Shown piece by piece: positions 50,901 through 62,900 of a DNA stretch of 64,000 nt. The first letter of the stretch is position 1; each line of letters starts with the position of its first letter. The position numbers were made by a program, and so were the translations under genes. The DNA is taken from NCBI GenBank assembly GCA_030248215.1, contig JASANG010003189.1, positions 1 to 64,000 on the forward strand, written 5' to 3'. The stretch is from Enoplolaimus lenunculus (taxonomy: Eukaryota > Nematoda > Enoplea > Enoplida > Thoracostomopsidae). Under the pieces are notes generated by a model, which was given only the letters and a program-made list of their open reading frames with translations, was not told the origin of the DNA and made no database searches.

Positions 50901-53900
50901 ATTAATTATATCCACTTGTCCGCTAAGGATGGCAGCTGCTGGTATTAGCGTCAGAGGTCATTTGAGGCAGCGAGAAACACGCGACTGTGTGCGATTTGAA
51001 TTTCGGCCGTTAAATTTTGAGTTTGACATATGTCGCCAATGGACAAATGCTAATTTGTATTGAAGTCAAATACATGTTGTGTTTATTTGAATAAAATATA
51101 TCTACACAGGCTTATAGGCAGTTCACCTGGCTTGGGGGGGGGGGGGGGCTAAAAAATTTTCTGGAGCGGCATACAAAGAGTTTCGATGACTTACAAACTA
51201 GGTTGAAAATTTTCCAGGGTGTCAAAAATCTTGTAGGGGCATGGCCCACTGCCCGCCTCTGGAAACGAGCCGGTATATTTTACACATTTGTTTAGGATCT
51301 TTTTTGGTTTAGGCTAAGCCATTCGTGTTTTAGGGGTCAGGGAAAAATACACCCACCCCCTCGATATGAGTTAGCTTAGACCCAGGTTTAGGGTTAGCAT
51401 CGGACTGAAAATAAACGTATCTCGTAGTACCAAACTTACGGTATATCGTGTAGTGAAAAGTTTGCATGGCTGCAATAAGTTGCTTGAACGGCGAATAGGC
51501 TATTCGTTCCACCGATTTCGTGGCAAAATTTTCATGAAAGGTTCTGTATTCTACGGGATAACTTCGACTTTCTTAGCGTTCTCGGTTGGAAACCTTGAAA
51601 TTCTGTCCAAATCATGCGGCTTCGCAGCGTATTCATACGTGTTTAAGATCACGGTATATACGTGCCCTGGTATAGGATCTACAGATCATATAGTCTAAAT
51701 AAAACTGATAAACTGACTAGGTTTATAACAGAGTTAGTAAGATTTTAACGTGGACTCTAACTTAGCTAAACTAGTTTTCAGAGACTGTGTAACGGTCCAA
51801 TTGTGTCTAAACACCTTGAGGTCTCTATTAATGGGAATCTATCTAAATAGGTAAATGAACCCCTTGTTCGGCGTGGACGCCTACGGTATTCTGAATATCC
51901 CATAACTTATCATTTTGTCAATTTTTAATCTCGACGAGGGTCGTAAAACCATTTTATTGACTATTATTTCCGTTTATTCAGCGTTCACGTTGTCTCACAT
52001 TTCTACTCTCACTCTGTCGATGACTCATAGCTGCTGGAGGTAAAACAATTAGCTGCAAGCCATAAACAACACTATTCTAAGCCATAGCGATAGCTAGCTA
52101 CTCGGCAAAATTTATTTAGCAAGAAATGTTGTGCTTTATGTTATTAATTATTATATTTAATCAAATTGATTTAGGGTTTCGTTATATGGTAAAATGGTTT
52201 GCGTTTTGTACGACGCGGAACAAGTAGAATGCGCTCCAGTCTAGGTCGTACCAGCCATCAACCTATCTGCCGATTGGGGGGCGTCGCCTCAAAGAGGGTC
52301 CTACCCTACCACGATTTTAAACAAAAATATTTTGATTACAAAGGGCTCACATCCCGGAATTTTAGAAGGGCACTATAGCCTGCTCCGGGCCTGGCTCCAC
52401 TTGGTCATGATTAAAAACCGAAAAATATTTCACTGAGTGCCCCTCCTGAAAATTTTTTACGACCCCCTAGCAAGGTGAGCTGACTACGAGCCTGTGTATT
52501 GTTTTGCATAATTTGTTGCTTGAATTCTAAGTAACCAATGAAAACATGCGATAAATCTGAATTTACCGTCTTGATTTAAAGTAACGTGTTTCTGTCTACT
52601 TTCCATCAATAGAAATTGATGAATAAATTTTACCAAATAGCAAGGCTGAGCTTGAATTTTACCCAATCAAATTCTAGTTGAGTCGTTGTATGATTTAAGC
52701 CAAGGACCAGCAATGGCCTCGTGACATATTCGTTTTAATTTGAATTTAGTCGTAGACAAAAAAGTCGCTAAGTTTGACTGACCATTTTTTGCAGTCAGTG
52801 GTCAAAAATTTGCATCTTCTCCGTTTATCCCCAGCCCGCGTTTGGCCAAATATGGATCGATTTTGAAAATTTTTGTTTATTTGATCTCGTCATGACCTCC
52901 CCTGATCATTCCACGCCTAAATTTGAATTTCAGACAAATTAGATTTTTTAACCCCTTCTCACATTGAGTTGCCTGTAGACAACTCAGCGCAGTGTATATA
53001 CGTTAAATAGAATATATCGCACCGTGTTTAACAATTGCAACACGTATACATTGTACTAAATCACCACAAGACGTGAGAGTCCCCTCGGGCTCCAGCGTCA
53101 AGCTCCTATAGCTGAGTGGTAATGGTATACGCCTCCCACTCCAGTCACTGGAGTTCGAATCCTAGCATAAAAGTAGGTCTCAGGGGAAATAGAAAATATT
53201 CATGTGAGAAAGGGTTAAGGTCTCAAGGTCCCCCCTAGGGACCAGAAAAAATATTTTGTCAAAATGTTCAACAAATTACATATTGTTAGATGCAGCTTGC
53301 GGAGTGAGTCCAATAGGCTTAAAGTTTTCGCAATCAGACTTTAGGTTAACGAATTATAGTCAACTATTTGATTTGGCACCAACCCAAATCGTTGGCAGCG
53401 CGCCAAATCAGTTATTTGACAATAGCTCGTTAACCAATCGTCTGATTGAAAAAATTTAACTTCATTGGACTCAGATCCACCCGCGGCGTTGAGTGATAAA
53501 TAGTTTGTCAAACTTTTTGCCAAAAATTTTTGGGTCGCAGGGGGTGACCTTATGACCTTAACAATCGAATTTTTCAAAAATTCAATTTAGGCGTGAAATG
53601 ATCACTGGAGGCCATGAGAAACTCAAATATGCAAAAAATTTAAATCCAACGCTTTTGAGCAAACACAGGCTGGAAGGATAACGGAAAAGACCCAAAAGTT
53701 CCTGGCAAAGAAAGACTTGACGATATATAATAAGTGAAAACCGCACTCCAGCGAAGCGACCAATAAGCTAAACACACTTTCAGTAACAAAAATCATAACA
53801 AAGTTTTAGTTCTGGTCTCTGTTGAAAAGCCTTGGACTGGATGAATCCCATTGAATCCGCCAGATTTGTAGCATAAATCTAAGCCTAAACCTAACGATAT

Positions 53901-56900
53901 CGGGTGACAGCGAAATGAACAGTTTGCTCTGATTCCAGCAAGAACTACATGTATTCATTATGGGCTTAGTTGTATTAGCTATGTAATTTTTCAATCAAAT
54001 ATTTCAAAATTATGTTAAGTTTTCCACAATCAACAACCGCTCCAACGTTGCGTTCTGCGTCGTCGTTCGATTACACTCCAAACAACAGTTGTGTTCGAAT
54101 TGAAAACAGCATTCAGTTATGGATACTTGAAGCCAAAGGATTGCCTTCTAAACGCAAGTATGTGCACTCTTGTGTACCAACGGTCGAACTTTTTAAACAG
54201 GAGATATAATTTTCTAGCACTGTAAATTCCAATGATTTGATTAATTAATTCAGCAAGCTAGTTGGTTCTTTCTGAATTAATCTCAGTAAACATTAACTCG
54301 CTCTGTTGACTCTGGGTGGGTTGGTTACTTAACTCATAATGAATTGAATCAACTCAAATTTCTGAGTTCTGAAAGTCCTAACTCAGACTGATTGATTCAA
54401 CTCATTCTGAGTTAAAATCAACTCCCTGAAATTTACAGTCTGTGTGTTGTATATATATAATATATATAACACATATATGCAACTGAGTACGTACGTTCTG
54501 TGCATATGATGAACCTTAATTATTCCCGAAGTAGTGTGTTTTTGGCTAAATATTTTCTGAAATGAAAAAGTATTTAATTTTCTATTTCAGGTATTTTTGT
54601 CAATTTTCATTCGACAATACATTGTACGCTCGAACGTCATCGAAGCTTAAAACTGATTTGTGCTTTTGGGGAGAACAGTTTGAATTCAGGTAAACTCTTT
54701 AAGGACAGAGAAATAAAATTGATCGCATTCCAACTCATTGTTATGTGCAAAAAGTATCGGAAAAGAATCGGTAATTGTTTTACAGTGCCGATGCCAATGC
54801 TGATACTCACGAAAAGTGCCGATTATTACCGATGCCGATGTCGATTAATCGGCACATCCATAGTTTACATTGAAGCAGAGGTTCAATATTTTAAGAAGAA
54901 CACCAAATCATTTGCCCAAATATAACCTGTTAAGTGTAGATATTGCATCAAAAATACAGCTATTTCTCAGTTAAGCAATACACTACAGAGCCGTTCTTGA
55001 AAATTTTGCTTGCAGATGCGGTAGAGCTCGAACTCTCGACTTTCAGATTACCGGCGTTATGGCAAATGCTGTATTGGAGTACTAACGTTTCTTCAACCAT
55101 ACCTTTAAATATTTATTGGTCAGAATAAGAAGTTTATAACAATGGTTGGGTTTCAGAGACGCAACTTAACCCTCGGATAAAAGCGGAGTTCCAAGACGAA
55201 CAGTTATCCATCTCAATCCATCGTCAGAGGGGCCCACTACAGTAAGCTTAAGCTTTAGACTAATTATTTTGCTTAGGCTGAGGCGTAGGCTTAGGTATAG
55301 GCTCATTCTTACGTGTAGGTTTTGGCTTAGGCATAAGCAAGATTTAGGAATATGCTTACACTACTGTTCCGGTCCTGTTCTATGCATTGGGGCTTAGGCA
55401 TAGGCTTAGGTATAGGCTCATTCTTACGTGCAGGTTTTGGCTTAGGCATAAGCAAGGTTTAGGAATATGCTTACACTACTGATCCGGTCCTGTTCTATAC
55501 ATTGGCCGTCAGAGCTATAAGCTCAAAAACAATAAACGTTTCTGGTGGATATTGATTAATGTGGCAATTAGAAATTAATTGCCACATTAATCGATATTCA
55601 CCAGAAACGTTTATTGTTTATATTGAAAACTTTTGACTTAACGCCAAAATAGAAAAAATGTTGTAAAATGTTGAGTTGAGTCAAAAAATCGTACTTAAGT
55701 CATGTCTCTACAAGCCAGCCATTCTGTTAAAAATGTATTGCAGTCATTTGCCGAAATTGACCACCATTTGTGTCAATTTATTTCGCGAAGCTGATCGCAA
55801 GAAACGAAAAGATCGCAATACGCTGATTGGTAAGTTATGCCAAACTTGAAAACTGACATTTAGCCTGTAAATTCCAATGAGTTGAATAATCAATTCAGCT
55901 AGCGAGCTGGCTATTTCTGAATTAATATCAGTAAACATTAACTCGCTCTCAGTTGAGTTAATTCTCATGTTGAGTTGAGTTGGCTCTGGCTGAGTTGATT
56001 AATTAACTCAGAATGAATTGAATCAACTCAAAATTCTGAGTTCTGATAGTCATAACCCAGACTGACTGATTCAACTCATTGTGAGTTAAAATCAACTCAC
56101 TGAAGTTTACAATGTACTGTCTAGCAGCACAACGAACGTCCTACAAGACGAGGGATAGATAAAATATATATCAACCAGAATTTGCGAAAAGACAAGACAG
56201 AACGCTTTAAACAGACTTTAGAATAACTTTCTGGGCCCATGTTACTTTAAGGAGCGTACAGGTTTCTGCTGGGTCTACGAAAGAGTAGGTTTAGGTTCTA
56301 GAGTACATTTTTGCTTAGGCTTAGGCTTAAGCTTAGGCACACATTTTTGCAACGCATAGGCTTAGGCTAAGGCTTAGGAATACGGTTAATCTACTGTTAC
56401 GGCCCTTAAAGTAACATTGGCTACTTTCTGGATCCTAAAGGTTAAAAGCTTGCTTATACGTGAAGTTATACTAACCAGAACTGAAATAAGCAGTGGTTAT
56501 AGGCGAGCAAATTCTTTGCACATATTTGCCGGCTCCCTCGTCAGTGTTGCCTCAAAAGGACCAAAAATTAAGGCACACAACCATCGAGATATAAGCACAA
56601 CGCTATATACTGTAGTGACCTGAATAAGAGGGAGTAATAAGTGGGGCCCCGATTTTGAGCCCAATCAATTGAAGTCCGTATCCATAAGTCCGTAAACGGA
56701 TAAAGTCCCTAAGCCCTGATTAGAGTTCATAAATGTCAATTTTCCCTAATTGTAGTGCATAAATGATTCCGAGACCAAATAAAGTTCAGCTCGAAACTTT
56801 AGAGCAAACTTAAGTTTTGAAAGTACATTCCTAAGTATAACCTTGCATTATCACTCAAACTTTTGATACAAGACAAATAAACGTTTAATTCAACGGATAG

Positions 56901-59900
56901 TTAATACAATACATATCAGTAACGAATGGCGGCGGAGGGCGGATTGAAAAAATAACAGTCCCTAACCGAATAACGGGGGGACCCTCTGCAGAGGCCAAAT
57001 AAATATTAGTCTCCCACCCTCTTATTCGGGTCACTACAGTACGTTCAAGTTCAAGGTAAATCTGAGCAGTACCAAAATCTATAAGCACACAGTTTACGCC
57101 TAAAGCGAATCATGCTAATCATAAGCGCATGGTCGCTAAGCCTAAGCTTGGGCCTAAACCTTAGCCTAAACCTAAACTGTAGGCTTTTCATTAGCCTAAG
57201 CCTAAACTTAAGCCTTAACGTTAAGTTAAGCCTAAGTCCTCAGTCTTCAAGAGGTCAAGCCTCTATGGTCAACTTGGGACAACAAGTATTGCATTTTGAC
57301 GGCTTAAATTTGAGTCTGACGTTAAATCTTGTACCCTACTCTTAACTGCTGCAGAAAGTTTTTGAAAGTTAATCCGTGTCGTAGCCCAAGTCGTAATTTA
57401 GCCCAATTCCGAATTGGGCTAAACCAGAGCGTTACCTATTGGCTAAAAGCGGAATTAAGCACAAATACGACTATCAGGTAACCAATTAGAAAACGCATAG
57501 ATTTATCACCTGACATGATTGCGCTTTGGGTTCACCCACGTCGGAATTCTGCTAGCCGAATTCGGAATGGGGGCTGAATTACGACTTGGGCTACGACAAT
57601 CTGTTTGCACCTTTGTGTTTCGTGCTTTTAGGATTCATTAATATTCCTGTGAAATCCATTAGTGGCAAACAAGCAGTTGAAAAATGGTTAGTTCGGGGGT
57701 CCACGTTTTTGTGATTTTCTGCTCTTTGAACCTAAGCCTAAGACGTAAACCTAAACCTAAGGCACCCAGTCTCTAAATTACTGAGTGTCCCCTCTCAGTG
57801 GACAGGCCTCTATAGCTAACACAGGCCTAAATATTCGTTTTTGCGATATCTAATATTGCTTGTACTCTTTTTCAGTGTTGTCTGAGAATAACAGTACTGC
57901 AAATTATATTTATAGTAAATATTTTTATGTTAAAATTTAGTATTTTACCGTTCTGAAATCAGATCTTTTTTCGATTTATCACCACAGCGAATATTCTCAA
58001 ATGTGTAAACTGACAAATTCGTGCGATTGCTGCAGGTCCATAACCAAGGGGGGCCAGGAGGGGCTCAGCCCCGCTGGAAAAATTTTGGCACCCTGGAAAA
58101 TTTTCAACCTTGACTGCAAAGTCACTAAAACCCTTGAATACCCCTCCTGAAAAAATTTAGCCCCCCCAGCCCGATGAGCTGGCTACGGACCTGGATTGTG
58201 GATTGCAATTAGCGCTCAAATAAAGACAAATCAAATGCAAAAAATGTGCTGAATTTCAAACATCCACCGCGTTCACCAGTACGACAGTTACCAGCGCTAT
58301 CACCAACTGCAGATGAGGGCTAAACACATTTGAAAATACGACCCCTCGAATGGCATTTCGTATTATTTTCAGTTTAAACAGTAAATATGGGGGACATTTT
58401 GATTTCAATAAAATTAACCTTTTTTCAATGTCGCAGCAAGCATCACTTCTTGCGCATCCGGTTATCTCAAAACAGGGTACAACCGGTAGCGATAAATACG
58501 TGAGCCGGAGGTCAGCAACCTATAATCATAGTCTCTGATTATGTATATTACACCATCGCAGAGCAGTGACCACAAAGAGTCACTCAAGATTTCATTTATA
58601 TACCAGCTTTGCCATTTCAGGTACCCGGTGAGCGGTTGTGAGCGTCAGTCGATCAAAGGCGAAATTGCGTCGGTTCGGATCAAAGCCCGGTTTCAAACGC
58701 TTCATATTCTTCCGATGTCCGCGTATTCGGAGCTTATTCAGGTATTTTTGTCAACATTTTAATTTTAAATTTTATTTTTAATTATATATAAATATATATA
58801 AATATATATACATATACATACATACATACATACATATATATATTTATATATATTTATATATAATCCTCTTTTAGATTAATTTACTCTATTTATATTGTTT
58901 TTATTTTATTTTTAGTATGTGGAGTCAAAATATTTGGATCTTTGTATCAAAATCGAGCCTCATCTCAGTGCAAAATGCAAGGTTGGTTTCAAGATTTAAA
59001 TTACAGTTGTTGTTGTTGACTGCAATGAAACTATTGAACATCAGTTGAAACAACCGATGCAGTTGTGGAGTGAGCAAATTTCAAATTCACCATTCCAGTT
59101 CGAGCAGATTTTCAAATTTTAGTCGGCCGATAGCGTAGTTGCTTAATCGGTCCTTACTCTAGAACGCTTAAAGAAACAGCAGGGAAATTCATAACTGGGG
59201 GTGGCTAAGAGTATACGCACCCCCTCCGAGATTTACAAAAACAATTTGGGAATGTCACTTTTACCGGCTGTAGAATAATGGTTCCGCTATGCTTGACGTC
59301 CGGCACCGTCCGACACCCGTACGGTACCGTCCGTCACAGTGCGTCACTCCTACGATGCCGTCCGTCTCCCTCACGGCGCTGTCCGTCACCGTTCACCATA
59401 CGGGTGACGGACGGCGCCGTGCGGGTGACCGACGGCGCTGAACTGTGCCGCACATCAACAAAAGTGCAATCCTAAACTTGCTAAGGTCAAATAGATTTTT
59501 GCTCGCTGGCTAATAACTTTCTAGACAGTTATCCCTTTCCATAATGGAACCCAGGCTGCGCCTCATGTGGGTTAATGTATTTCCCTTATCTATAGCCACA
59601 TCAAGCATATGTTAAAACCTTTACGCTCTCGCAATGTCGTTGCAAGTCTCGTCCGATGTAAAACTCAGGGGCGAAACATTTTTTGTGGTACTGCAATAGA
59701 GTAAGCTTAAGCTTTAGACTGTTTGTTAGGTTTAGATGTCAGCTCATTCGTTACGCTTATTGTTATAGGCGTAGGAATTGCTGCTGTTACGGCCCTGTTC
59801 TATACATTGGCCCAACGATTCTGTGTCTATTCGCTAGGTGTACAACTTTTTGGCCATCGCAAATCATTCTTCATATTTTGTATGAAATGTAAAACTTTTG

Positions 59901-62900
59901 CTCTTAATTTTCAGTCAAAATATGATTTGTGAAATTTTAAAACAGAGGGTACTGTTTTCTGTGTCCCCTCGTAATCCTTGACAATCTAAATTATTATTGC
60001 TGCGATAGCAAAAGTGCAATTGCAGGAAGATATCGCATCGAGCTTAGTTGGAATAGCGCACAGTCGACAAAACGCACCTGCAATTTTAGCTGATATTATT
60101 GCCGCTGAGTTGCCTGCAATAAATGCATCAAAACGCAAAAATGCAAGCGGAATGCTTATTGATGAAACACATACTACTGAGTAAGTTGGAGAATGAGTTA
60201 ATTAATCAACTCACCCGGAAAGTTAGTTATTTCTGAGTTAATAAAAGTTAACTTTAACTCATTCTGAGTTGAGCTGAAGTTCAGTTGATTTCGGGACGGT
60301 TGAAATCTGAGTGAGTTGAATCAACTTAGAATTATGAGTTCTGATAGTCCTTAATCAGACTAAGTGATTCAACTCATTGTGAGTTCAAATCAACTCACTA
60401 AAATTTACACTGTATCAAACCATTTTGAACGTGGAGTTTTACAGACTTTGTTAAAATTTTAAAACTTTAAAATCTTTGCGTGTGTTTTTGAATTTTTTCA
60501 TAAAATGGACCAACTTGAAAACTCAGTATCGACATATACAAAAATGTTTCTATTAAGGGTTTTGAAATAAAATTTCACATATTTTTGTTGACGGTGTCCA
60601 AATGGTTTGATGGGTATGTCAAAATTTGTCACACGGTCCTTAGCTGATAGTTGGTTATGGTCCAAAATGAACGGCGCCGCGGCATGGAGGAACCTTCTAT
60701 TGTTGAAGTACACCGCCAAAAATGGTGAGTCAAATTGACTCTCTCCGAAATACGCACAACAGGACTACACAAATTGGGTCAAATCTGACTCCGTCAGAGT
60801 CAAACTCGACTCACTAAGTCGCACGTTTGACTCTGGTGGAGTCCAATTTGACTCACTTTGTGTAGTTCCGTAGAGCCTATTTCGGAGAGAGTCAATTTGA
60901 CTCACAATTTTTTGCAATGTAAGAAAAATTTACATAAGTCGAATAATTGATGAAAAAAATGATAAAGTCAATACCTTACAATTTATAATTTATAAAAAAA
61001 TGGTAAGTCCCTACCTTACAATTTCTTAATATTGCATTTGGCTTATCTTCCTTTGTTAAAGTAAGAAAAATTGCTTACACTTTCTTAAAATTGCATTTGG
61101 CTTACCTTCCTTTGTTAAAGTAAGAAAAAGTTACATAAATCGAATAATTTATGAAAAAAATGGTTAAAGACCCTACCTTACAATTTCTTAAAATTGCATT
61201 TCGCTTCTCGATCGCTTCGTTTATTATATGTCGGGTCACAGCGTTTGTGGTTCTCTTCGTTTCTGGATCAGTGGTTACGATCCTGCCCATATTTACTCCT
61301 ACGCTAATTTTTAACTTTAAACGCAACATTCAACTCAAATTCAGAATCGAACCACCGACTCGTTGTGATCATTCACAATTTCGTGGGAATTCGCTCGCTT
61401 CAAAATCAATCGAAGCGTACATGAAACGTGTTGCTGGCGGCGTTTACCTCCACGATACACTGGGCGAGTTCGTTCGGTCAATTGTCGATGGAGATGATGA
61501 TTGCGAGGTAGGGATGTCGACGCATGGCTTGGCGCACCGCAGGGCGTCGTACGACAAGTTCAGGCAGCAAACCTAAATGGCTGCCGGGGCAGGCTTCTGA
61601 ATAAAAGCTGAACTCCATGTGATAAGAGTTAAAGCTTATTCACACGTGCAAGTTTTTGCAACGAGAACTCACAGCTGCAATTAGCAAGTGCAACATTTTG
61701 CATGTTCAACTTGCAGGTGCAGCTTGTAGTTGCAAGTTGTGCTCAAACGCACCGTTAGTAAAACTTGTAGCTACAAGTTGCAGTTGCAAGTTTTTGCTGC
61801 AAAATCTTGCAAATATGAACAGAAACATTAAGGAAAATACGTGAAGTCTGAGAACGTGTGCATACGAGGGCATTAAGTAAAATATTGTATCGAGACCCTC
61901 TTAGTAGACGTTCAGCTACGTTTACATGGACTTGCTCAGCGTCAAATAGAATTACTAATTGCAGTTTGTTTGCAATTACTTCCAGGTTGATACATTGCAG
62001 TTTGTTTGCAATTACTTCCAGGTTGATCCATTGCAGTTTGTTTGCAATTACTTCCAAGTTGATCCATTGCAGTTTGTTTGCAATTACTTCCAAGTTGATC
62101 CATTGCAGTTTGTTTGCAATTACTTCCAGGTTGATCCAGCAAAACTATCATCCGAATCTGCCAATTCAACCAATCACACAACGCTGGATCGTAACCGCAA
62201 AACGCTAATGTTCTACGTTGAAATTGCGTGGAGTAAAATATTAAATTCAGTGCAATATTTCCCTCAGTAAGCGTTTGCTTTTATTCTACTAAAGCTGGAA
62301 CGTCCATCATACGTAATTTACGTATTATTTCGGCTAATTTTTGAGCTCATAATTTCTCGTGATCAAATGACATAATGACCTAATCCGCAGTAACTTCAGT
62401 AAAACATTCGTGTCGTATGTTGTTGTTGACTAACAACGTGCATTTTTCAAAACGTAAATCGTAACAATTGTTTAATTTTCCCTTTAATTATTGCAGTTTT
62501 AAAATTGCAATTAAAAATTTTTGATATTATAAAATGGTGTAAAATTTTAGAATAAAATTTTTTTCGTACTCTGGAATTGAATTTAAGACTTGTAATGTAA
62601 TTTAAAGTCAGTTTGCAAACTGATTAATTTTTTTCTTAGTTTTCAAACTGTTATTATGTTACTGCAATGCATTCCTGGTTACGCAAACAAACAGAATTCA
62701 ATTAGCCGGAATTGAATATTGGTTAAAATTTTATTTTCAAACTGAATTCCGTTTTCCACCACTATGTCACTCCTTATTGTGGACCCTGCATAAGGTGGTT
62801 TGGCAAACTATATATTCATAATCGTCAGAGAAAAAGTCAAAAGTTATAGATTCTGGCATATAGGTTCGTTTCAGATTAGTCTTTTGGCAAGGCTCATATT

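Noticed and set aside
59278-59475. Arg/Thr-rich frame in the GC-rich intron patch
   Set aside because: Translation of the CCGTCCGTCACC foldback.
61954-62133. CRISPR-like array
   Set aside because: Direct tandem repeats without spacers, in an animal gene; the unit is a duplicated splice acceptor.
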